Positions 57,729-64,000 of a stretch of DNA of 64,000 nucleotides are shown here, in pieces. Numbering within the stretch: the first letter of the stretch is position 1; each line of letters starts with the position of its first letter. The position numbers were made by a program, and so were the translations under genes. This stretch comes from Leptospira congkakensis (GTDB lineage: Bacteria > Spirochaetota > Leptospiria > Leptospirales > Leptospiraceae): positions 62,001 through 126,000 of the forward strand of contig NZ_RQGQ01000011.1 in the NCBI RefSeq assembly GCF_004770265.1. Reading direction: 5' to 3'. The notes below the pieces were generated by a model that made no database searches, was not told the origin of the DNA, and saw only the letters and a program-made list of their open reading frames with translations.

Positions 57729-58922
57729 ATGTTGAAATCTAAACAAACCAGGCTACCCGGCCAACGAATCGAAGATACCATCATGGCAATTTTGGAAGAG
57801 GATCCCTGTCATGAAGAACTTTTACTCCAAAAGATCAAAGATGCACAAATCCATCATCTAGAGGACTCTCAAATTTGTTCTGCTATATTAAAAGTCCTTA
57901 CATCTTTAGAAATTTCTGAGAATGATTCAGTCATAACTTGGCAAGAAATTATAGATAACAAAAATAAACTCACAAATTGTATGGGCCGCGAAGTCGGCAT
58001 TCGAATCGCAACTTTAGATTATTTTACAAACATCAACAAAAAAATCAGAAATCCAAAAATCATCGAAATGAAACTGTTCGCTGATACCGAAAAACTAATC
58101 TTAGTTGATGAACTTACAAGATTATACAACCGAAGACATTTTGAAACCGCACTTGTACGTGAATTTAAACAATCTACAAGATACAATCAAAACCTAACAT
58201 TGCTGATTATCGATATTGATGATTTTAAAAAAATCAATGATACTTACGGTCACACTACTGGTGACGAAATTCTTTCCAAGGTTGCAAAACAAATCACTTC
58301 TTGTTTACGAACAGAAGACACTGCCTGTCGTATTGGTGGTGAAGAATTTGCTGTTATCTTTCCACAAACAAATGAAGAACAAGCTCTCATCGCTTCTGAA
58401 AAACTATTAGAAGCCTGTCGTACCATCCAACTTAGCGGAAGGTCTGTCACTTTGAGTGGGGGAATTGTATCCTACCCTGAAAAAGTTAAAAATTGTGACG
58501 AAATGTACGATTTAGCTGACCGTGCTTTATACACCGCAAAACAATCTGGAAAAAATCAAATCGTAGCTTATTCCAATGAAAAAAGAAGTAGTTTGCGTTT
58601 TGATGCCAATTTAGAATTACTTTTTATTCTTCCCGACAAAACTCTTAAAACAGTTTCTAAAAACATTTCTGTGACTGGAATTGCCTTTGATACAGAAGAC
58701 GATATCAATTTAAACGAATCCTTTGATGTCAAACTTCGAGAATCGGAATCAAACCAAGAAATTGATGCCAAAATCAAAGTGATTCGAAAAGAAGAAATAG
58801 GAATCCACAGGTTTCATATGGGAGCCGAGTTTTTAGAACTTTCACCCGAAAACCAAACCAGGCTAACGGATTTGTATGCTCTACACCGATACAAATCAAA
58901 AATCCCTTTAGTAATCATCTGA
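57729..58922 (+). CDS. Diguanylate cyclase with C-terminal PilZ domain
   Basis: 397 residues, soluble. An N-terminal helical region (about 1-110) of no known type precedes a GGDEF domain. The active site GGEEF is at 203-207 and the product-inhibition site RTED at 194-197 (RxxD, five residues before). A PilZ domain follows, with the c-di-GMP-binding RSSLR at 286-290 and NISVTG. So one chain can both make and bind c-di-GMP. The gene stands alone, downstream of the chemoreceptor by 112 bases. Confidence 0.92.
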   Translation: MLKSKQTRLPGQRIEDTIMAILEEDPCHEELLLQKIKDAQIHHLEDSQICSAILKVLTSLEISENDSVITWQEIIDNKNKLTNCMGREVGIRIATLDYFTNINKKIRNPKIIEMKLFADTEKLILVDELTRLYNRRHFETALVREFKQSTRYNQNLTLLIIDIDDFKKINDTYGHTTGDEILSKVAKQITSCLRTEDTACRIGGEEFAVIFPQTNEEQALIASEKLLEACRTIQLSGRSVTLSGGIVSYPEKVKNCDEMYDLADRALYTAKQSGKNQIVAYSNEKRSSLRFDANLELLFILPDKTLKTVSKNISVTGIAFDTEDDINLNESFDVKLRESESNQEIDAKIKVIRKEEIGIHRFHMGAEFLELSPENQTRLTDLYALHRYKSKIPLVII

Positions 58923-58927
58923 AGATG

Positions 58928-58965
58928 AGGTGGTTTTCCACCTACCCCCTTTATATAATTTTTAA
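58928..58965 (+). terminator. Probable terminator after the GGDEF-PilZ gene
   Basis: AGGTGG (58928-58933) and CCACCT (58938-58943) pair perfectly across a TTTT loop. The T-rich tract begins only seven bases later (58950 onward), so it is less than ideal. Confidence 0.4.
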
Positions 58966-59000
58966 TTGCCAGATCTTCCGATAATAGTTTCCATTCTATC

Positions 59001-59525
59001 GTGTTCGGATTTTATCTTAGTTTCTTCTGGATTTTGATCACTTTATTTTCGTCTGCGTTTTCGTGGCCTACTAGCCTTATCCCTCCTCTCCAATTTTTGT
59101 TTTGGTGGAATTTTATATTTTCTGCGTTTTGGTTGGTTTTGATTTTTATAGTGGTCTTCGGACTTTTGGGTTTTCTGCTTAGAATCCCCGTACTTGGAAT
59201 TTTGTTACAAGGCATCCGAAACCAAGTCACTGAAATTGGATGGGCTAAATTTTTAATCAACCGAATCACTGTTTGGTTGCTTAGCCAAACACTCATCCTC
59301 TCTGGATCTTACGTTTTTGTTTACAGACAACTTACCGAATCATGGATGTACACTGCTGCCCTGATGACTATTGTTCTTGGTTATTTCATCAAACAAAATT
59401 TTTACAAACCATTGGCCAGTCTTTCAGGATCAAAAAATGTTTTTATCTACCGTGGCCAACAAGGCTCTGGTTTTCCAGAAAATAGGGATCAGTTTCCACA
59501 AGAAAAAGATGTAACTCCCCCTTAA
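59001..59525 (+). CDS. Membrane protein of unknown function
   Basis: 174 residues from a GTG at 59001; no ATG is available upstream in this frame. Four hydrophobic segments (about 2-20, 30-60, 92-108, 116-133) and a polar C-terminal tail ending DQFPQEKDVTPP. No family recognised. The internal part LRIPVLGILLQGIRNQVTEIGWAK is a loop with charged residues. The msrA gene follows by 42 bases. Confidence 0.6.
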   Translation: MFGFYLSFFWILITLFSSAFSWPTSLIPPLQFLFWWNFIFSAFWLVLIFIVVFGLLGFLLRIPVLGILLQGIRNQVTEIGWAKFLINRITVWLLSQTLILSGSYVFVYRQLTESWMYTAALMTIVLGYFIKQNFYKPLASLSGSKNVFIYRGQQGSGFPENRDQFPQEKDVTPP

Positions 59526-59567
59526 TCTAGAGGAGATTTTCGCCAAACCAATAAAAAATCCAATCTA

Positions 59568-60254
59568 ATGGATATGGCTCTAAATAATAAATTTACCATT
59601 CCTAAATTTTTATCCTTGGCAGTTTTATTTTTCCTCTCGATTTTTTTCTCCTTCCAATGCCATTTGTTTAACAAAGACACAACCGTTCAAAAAGTTCTCA
59701 TCCAACCAAAAGTGGGTCAAAAAATTGCCGCCTTTGCCGAAGGTTGTTTTTGGTGTTCGGAACATATCTTTGAATCGGTTCCTGGAGTGATCGATGTAAT
59801 TTCTGGATACGCAGGAGGGCATACGGAAAATCCCACTTATGATTTGGTAAACACGGAAACTACAGGCCATGCTGAAACAGTTTTAGTATATTACGACCCA
59901 TCTAAGATAGATTATGCGGAACTTTGTAGGATTTTTTTTCTTTCCCATGACCCAACTACTCTCAACAGGCAAGGACCAGATGAAGGATCTTCTTACCGAT
60001 CTATTTTATTTTATGGAACCGAAGAAGAACTAGAAATTGCCAAAAAAATCCAAGAAGAAATCAAAGAAAAACAAATTTGGAAAAACTCGATTGTTACAGA
60101 ATACCAAAAATTAAAAGAATTTTATAAAGCAGAAGGATACCACCAAAACTTCATTCAAAACAATCCCAACCAATCTTATGTTCGAGCCGTTTCCATTCCG
60201 AGATATAACGAATTTCAATCTCGCTATGAACTCTATAAAAAAACAGGAAAGTAA
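59568..60254 (+). CDS. msrA: Exported peptide methionine sulfoxide reductase A
   Basis: 228 residues. Residues about 14-31 are a hydrophobic segment ending FSFQC, a lipobox-like signal, so the enzyme is probably exported and lipid-anchored. The catalytic GCFWC motif begins at Gly59 (Cys60), and PGVIDVISGYAGGHTENPTY and GYHQNFI are MsrA signatures. It repairs methionine-S-sulfoxide in envelope proteins. An alternative start two codons downstream changes little. It is convergent with the ATPase-HDOD gene (19-base gap). Confidence 0.93.
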   Translation: MDMALNNKFTIPKFLSLAVLFFLSIFFSFQCHLFNKDTTVQKVLIQPKVGQKIAAFAEGCFWCSEHIFESVPGVIDVISGYAGGHTENPTYDLVNTETTGHAETVLVYYDPSKIDYAELCRIFFLSHDPTTLNRQGPDEGSSYRSILFYGTEEELEIAKKIQEEIKEKQIWKNSIVTEYQKLKEFYKAEGYHQNFIQNNPNQSYVRAVSIPRYNEFQSRYELYKKTGK

Positions 60255-60273
60255 TTAGATTTAAGTAATCTTA

Positions 60274-61794
60274 TTAATAAGATAAAAATTGTTCTCTCAT
60301 TTTTGTTCGAATTGAATCAAATTCGGACTTACTTTGGAATTTACATTTTTTTAGTATTTCTTCTGGAATCTCGGATGATTTTGCTTCTTTGGCATTAATG
60401 GAAATCATCATATCACTCAGATAAATTGGGAAAACAATATCAGAATATACATCGTCAACAAGAAGTGGCCTATGATGAAATTCCATTGCTTTCGTATAAA
60501 GAATTGGGAAATTCCATTTTTCTCCAACCATAGAACCTAACTTTGAATGTGTGATACCAATAGCCGACTCTTCCATACTGATCGTAGAGGCAATTTCTCT
60601 AGAATTGGAATAAGTTTTGATTTGTGACATATGTTGTTTGTCAAAAGATAATAGTAAAATTTCACCAATATCATGTAAAAGAGACGCAGCAATCAGATTA
60701 CTAAGATCCGATTTGTTCATTCCCATTTTTTGGCCTATGGCTTTACAATAAAAAGCGGACTCATTTGATTTTTCCCATATCGCCGTAAACGCGGGGAACT
60801 TATCTTCCAACATTTGTTTGGTTCCCAAACTATATAATAAAGTTTGTAATTCCTTCAAACCGATGAGTTGGATGGCACGATCTAAACTTTCTACCCTACC
60901 CCCTCTCCTAAACGCAGCGGAATTAGACAATTTGAGAATATTGGCAGACAATGCAATATCCTTTTTGATCATCTCTGCAATGGTTCCGATACTGGAGTTT
61001 GGTTTATCGATGGCATCTTGAATGTCTTTGATGGCCTTAGGAAATGTTGGCAAATTATCAATTTGGGAAACGATAGAATCTATTTTTTCTAACTGTAAGT
61101 TTTCTTTAGAAACTTTAGAAGGAATATCTATCATAAAAACAGTTTTGTTTTCGCCCGATTCAAATTTAAAAGCAGAATCCCCCAATCCATCGTTACGTAA
61201 CATCATGAGTGTCATAATCAAGCCAAGGCCTGCACCTTCTTGTTCACTCGACATATCCATAAATGCATCGGCTAAATCGTTATAAGTTTTTGCTTTATCA
61301 ATTCTTTCTTTGATTCTGGCAGATTCTGCAGTTGTAAGTTGCACATTATTCATGATTCGAATGCGCATTAAACTTTTATTGTGAATGAAGGAAACAAAAA
61401 CCCCAAAATTATTTTTTTGAAGTGATTCTTCAATCATATCTCTATTTTCTAAATATGTTCTTTTGAATTCTGCAATCTCTGCAGCGTATTCAACTTCATT
61501 TTCAATATTACTAGCTCGGTTTTTAAAAAAAACTCGTTTGGCATTTGCTTTGATTGCATTGGTTACTGTTTCTTTCACAGCTGCAAGAACAGAATCCCTA
61601 ACAATGATTAGATCAAGTTGCAATAAGAATCTATCTAGAATTTGGTATAGTGTATTTTCTACTTCATCCGTAATTTGAAAAAACTTAAAATGGAAGGGTG
61701 CATTTTCTAAAATAGGATGATTGATATCATCAATGTTAGAATGAAGACCTAAGTCTTGTTTGTATTCTAATGTGACTGCCTTTGGACTAGCCAT
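60274..61794 (-). CDS. HDOD protein fused to a histidine-kinase-type ATPase-like domain
   Basis: 506 residues, soluble. The N-terminal half (about 60-225) resembles a GHKL ATPase: KETVTNAIKANAKR is N-box-like and GAGLGLIMTLMML G2-box-like, but a usual D-x-G-x-G is not obvious. Residues about 235-430 are an HDOD domain (NLPTFPKAIKDIQDAI, ALSANILKLSNSAAFRRGG, LLHDIGEILLL). HDOD proteins act in signalling without the full HD metal site. A GAGG precedes the ATG. Upstream lies a 14-bp palindrome at 61823-61836. Confidence 0.85.
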   Translation of the reverse strand: MASPKAVTLEYKQDLGLHSNIDDINHPILENAPFHFKFFQITDEVENTLYQILDRFLLQLDLIIVRDSVLAAVKETVTNAIKANAKRVFFKNRASNIENEVEYAAEIAEFKRTYLENRDMIEESLQKNNFGVFVSFIHNKSLMRIRIMNNVQLTTAESARIKERIDKAKTYNDLADAFMDMSSEQEGAGLGLIMTLMMLRNDGLGDSAFKFESGENKTVFMIDIPSKVSKENLQLEKIDSIVSQIDNLPTFPKAIKDIQDAIDKPNSSIGTIAEMIKKDIALSANILKLSNSAAFRRGGRVESLDRAIQLIGLKELQTLLYSLGTKQMLEDKFPAFTAIWEKSNESAFYCKAIGQKMGMNKSDLSNLIAASLLHDIGEILLLSFDKQHMSQIKTYSNSREIASTISMEESAIGITHSKLGSMVGEKWNFPILYTKAMEFHHRPLLVDDVYSDIVFPIYLSDMMISINAKEAKSSEIPEEILKKCKFQSKSEFDSIRTKMREQFLSY

Positions 61795-61807
61795 AATACC
61801 TCAAGTG

Positions 61808-61836
61808 TCAAAGTTGTGTCAAAAGGGAATTCCCTT
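61808..61836. promoter_or_regulatory. Palindrome and TTGACAC direct repeats upstream of the HDOD gene
   Basis: AAGGGAATTCCCTT (61823-61836) is a perfect 14-bp palindrome. On the minus strand it is followed by TTGACAC twice, 11 bases apart. The second half of the 197-base gap is AT-rich without other signals. A promoter reading of the TTGACA puts the -10 over the start codon, so the role is unclear. Confidence 0.35.
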
Positions 61837-61991
61837 AGCCAACAGATAAGACAACACTTCTACACCATCCAAAGCGAATATTTTATTAAGCGCAAGCGAT
61901 TAACAATAAATCGATGGAACAGAAGTTCTTTGTGACAAGTACGAAATTCTTTCTGTGTTAAATCCCTGATTTTGCTACGATTGTGTAATAA

Positions 61992-62618
61992 TTAATCAAA
62001 GATTTTAATCTTAGGTAAACCTAAGTTGTATCGCACTGCCACTACACGAATTCCAACAACAACAGTTGCAGAGATAATTAGATTCGCATTATCATTTACA
62101 TTCCAAACATTTAACAGAATATATAAGACAGATCCCACCAAACAAGCAGTAGCGTATATTTCTTTTCTAAAGATAAATGGCACTTCGTTCATTAAGGTAT
62201 CTCGAATCACTCCACCAAAAATGGCAGAGATCATTCCGAGAAGCGCAGAAGCAAAATAATTCACTCCATGATCCAAAGCAATCCTTGTTCCAAGCACTGT
62301 GTAGATTCCAATGCCCAAGGTATCAAATAAAAACAATTCATCGCGAAGTTTGCTTAGTACTCTCGGTAAAAGTATGACGAGTAAAAATCCAACAAAGATG
62401 GCCCAAAGAATATTTTCATCACGCACCCAAGAAACTGGGTAATTGCCTAAGGTAATGTCTCTTAAGGTTCCTCCCCCAATGGCGGTGATGAAACCCGTGA
62501 AAAATACGCTAAATAAGTCATGGTGATGGTCTTTATGTTCCAGTGCCGCCAGAGCTCCAGACATCGTAAAAACCATGATACCAGAAAGCCCGATGTAATA
62601 ATAAAAACTAAAATCCAC
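61992..62618 (-). CDS. TRIC-type / UPF0126 membrane protein
   Basis: 208 residues with seven membrane segments arranged as an inverted repeat of three plus one. Both halves carry the family motif: AIGGGTLRDITLG in the first and AIFGGVIRDTLMNEVP in the second. Bacterial relatives form trimeric cation (K+) channels, formerly UPF0126 or YadS. No neighbouring gene suggests a specific ion. It is divergent from the large lipoprotein gene (82-base gap). Confidence 0.9.
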   Translation of the reverse strand: MDFSFYYYIGLSGIMVFTMSGALAALEHKDHHHDLFSVFFTGFITAIGGGTLRDITLGNYPVSWVRDENILWAIFVGFLLVILLPRVLSKLRDELFLFDTLGIGIYTVLGTRIALDHGVNYFASALLGMISAIFGGVIRDTLMNEVPFIFRKEIYATACLVGSVLYILLNVWNVNDNANLIISATVVVGIRVVAVRYNLGLPKIKIFD

Positions 62619-62700
62619 GGTTTCTCCTCTAGTTTTTTAGATTAGACGGAAAGAAAATGACACATCCCGTCCCCTTCAGTTGTTGTATTAAATAGAGAGT

Positions 62701-64000
62701 ATGATCAAGTCTGCAAAAATCTTTAGGAATGCCATCCTCATTCCCACCTTTCTATTCCAGGCTTGTATCCCTAGTTTGTCCAAAGGCATTTTACAATCCG
62801 TCAGTGATTTCCTCCAACTGCGCAGTTTAGTCAATTCAGCACCAACAGGCCCCTACTATCTATCTGTTACTGTTTCCGGCCTTCTTGGGTCAGGCCTTGT
62901 TTTGGATTTGAATTCTGGAACAGAAAGCATTGTTGTCAACGCCGATGGATCCTTTGATTTTAAAACTCCTCTTAGTACAGGAAACAACTTCAATGTAACG
63001 GTGAACACACAACCGACTCTCCCTGCGCAAACTTGTTCTGTCAGTGGCGGAATGGGTGTGGTCGCTTATGGAAATATCAACTCGATCATCGTGAATTGTG
63101 ATCCTTTACGTTATACCGTTGGTGGCACCATCACCGGCCTTGATGGAATTACGGGTCTTGTTCTCACAAACTCTGTCGATGGATCCACACTGAACGTAGC
63201 GGTTGCATCGGGCTCTTTTGCTTTCACGCAAACCTATTTGGATGGAACCACTTATAATGTTTCGGTTACCACCCAACCAAACCATCCGGTTCAGAACTGT
63301 CTCACTACCAACGGGTCAGGAACCATCGCTGGTGCAAATATCACAGACATCATCATCGCTTGTAATTCAACTGCCTTTCCGATCGAAGTCACTGCTGTGG
63401 GGATCGCTTCTGGCACACTGAGTATTAGAAATAATAATTCGGAACTACTCACCATTTCAACCAATGGATTACATAGATTCCCCACGAATATCATAACAAA
63501 CAATACATATAGTTTGCAAATTGTGGGAACTCCCGCGAACCATCAGTGTGTCCTTTCTGCTTCTGGTGGCACTGTTACGGGAACCATCTCCATCACTGCC
63601 AATTGTTTTAGTGTTCTCAGTTTTAATCCTTCCAATGGGGGAGTCCTACAACCAACGGAAAGTTTACGATTACAATTTTCGGATGAAGTGAATGCCGGCA
63701 GTTGTATAACCTCAACAGGAACATTAAACACAGTATTGAGTATACCAATTCAATTTTCAGTGACAACAACAACACTTACGAATGATACGCTCATTGTTTC
63801 CCCCGCTGTTACAGATTCCTGGGCCAGTGGACACAGAGTCTTAACTCTAAATTGTTTTAATGTCGGAGGAACACCACTTTCTTCTACGGTAAATATACTA
63901 TACTTGGTCCCATCTGCCATTCGTTATGTTTCCGCTTCTGCTACTGCTTTTGATACCAATGATGGTTTCACTCCTACTACACCCAAAAGAAATATCCAAG
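62701..64000 (+). CDS. Large Ig-like repeat lipoprotein, 3' end beyond the window
   Basis: The frame is open from the ATG at 62701 to the right edge (433 codons). MIKSAKIFRNAILIPTFLFQ precedes Ala-Cys22, a lipoprotein signal. Three repeats of about 80-85 residues follow (about 53-137, 138-224, 225-306), each with the pattern VTV..QP..P.Q.C..(N/G)G.G and ending in I.(V/A)(N/A)C. Then comes a Big_5-like Ig domain (about 307-405) and the start of a DUF1565/beta-helix region (IRYVSASATAFDTNDGFTP). A surface lipoprotein, probably adhesive or carbohydrate-related; function not shown. AGAGAG precedes the start. Confidence 0.85.
   Translation, partial: MIKSAKIFRNAILIPTFLFQACIPSLSKGILQSVSDFLQLRSLVNSAPTGPYYLSVTVSGLLGSGLVLDLNSGTESIVVNADGSFDFKTPLSTGNNFNVTVNTQPTLPAQTCSVSGGMGVVAYGNINSIIVNCDPLRYTVGGTITGLDGITGLVLTNSVDGSTLNVAVASGSFAFTQTYLDGTTYNVSVTTQPNHPVQNCLTTNGSGTIAGANITDIIIACNSTAFPIEVTAVGIASGTLSIRNNNSELLTISTNGLHRFPTNIITNNTYSLQIVGTPANHQCVLSASGGTVTGTISITANCFSVLSFNPSNGGVLQPTESLRLQFSDEVNAGSCITSTGTLNTVLSIPIQFSVTTTTLTNDTLIVSPAVTDSWASGHRVLTLNCFNVGGTPLSSTVNILYLVPSAIRYVSASATAFDTNDGFTPTTPKRNIQ

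Noticed and set aside
61795..61830. TTGACA plus TATTAT (18-base spacing) as a promoter for the HDOD gene.
   Set aside because: The -10 would overlap the ATG, leaving no room for the visible GAGG ribosome binding site in the transcript.
1..64000. tRNA, rRNA, CRISPR arrays, prophage or insertion sequences.
   Set aside because: I scanned for T-loop sequences, regular repeat-spacer patterns and transposase or integrase proteins and found none; GTTC-like hits lie inside coding genes.

Overview
The window is AT-rich, gene-dense spirochaete chromosome and almost certainly comes from a Leptospira species. The reasons are the many short lipoprotein signals with loose lipoboxes (FFSC, LFQAC), seven-membrane-segment AraC regulators, a CHASE2 class III cyclase, a degenerate cyclic-nucleotide-binding giant protein, and beta-propeller and Ig-like lipoproteins of the kind leptospires carry in large numbers. 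An environmental or saprophytic clade fits better than a pathogen (fused trehalose synthase/phosphatase, many sensors), but that is an inference. I see no rRNA, tRNA, CRISPR array or insertion sequence.

Layout. 1-3.3 kb: the end of an unknown gene, a terminator, then an overlapping pair: a double-DUF1538 membrane protein and a soluble protein built from what look like three tandem P-II/GlnB-like domains. 3.4-9.4 kb (minus): one long housekeeping operon, cmk-rpsA-TPR-hisG-rpmF-plsX-fabG, ending in a clear terminator. 9.5-22.5 kb: mixed-strand sensory and metabolic genes (GAF/PAS kinase, secreted HExxH metallopeptidase, 7TM-AraC regulator, small ATPase regulator, aroA, 845-aa cNMP-domain protein, thioredoxin-reductase-like flavoprotein, lipoprotein, DUF1285-like and TPR proteins). 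22.5-38.4 kb (minus): a long co-directional core block, read in transcription order as DUF4321-rpsB-tsf-pyrH-frr-uppS-cdsA-dxr-rseP-proS-trpB-trpA-CHASE2 cyclase-dxs-TPR. It joins translation, isoprenoid synthesis (dxs, dxr, uppS), phospholipid synthesis (cdsA) and tryptophan synthase.

38.4-55.8 kb is the accessory part: small hypothetical genes, a GC-rich attC-like hairpin flanking a possible integron-type cassette, two divergent copies of an intergenic repeat, a frameshifted gene relic, a trehalose locus (OtsA-OtsB fusion plus GH15), a 1009-aa PAS kinase, a GyrI-type AraC regulator, an SGNH hydrolase, and the 3' relic of a second metallophosphoesterase gene beside a small membrane protein gene. 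55.9-64 kb returns to signalling and envelope genes: a membrane chemoreceptor, a GGDEF-PilZ cyclase, exported MsrA, an ATPase-HDOD protein, a TRIC-like channel, and a large lipoprotein running off the right edge.

Most worth a second look: the DUF1538/triple P-II pair; the alternately pairing G/C-rich leader with a tiny Trp-containing reading frame before trpBA; the attC-like cassette; the two-copy intergenic repeat; and the two gene relics.
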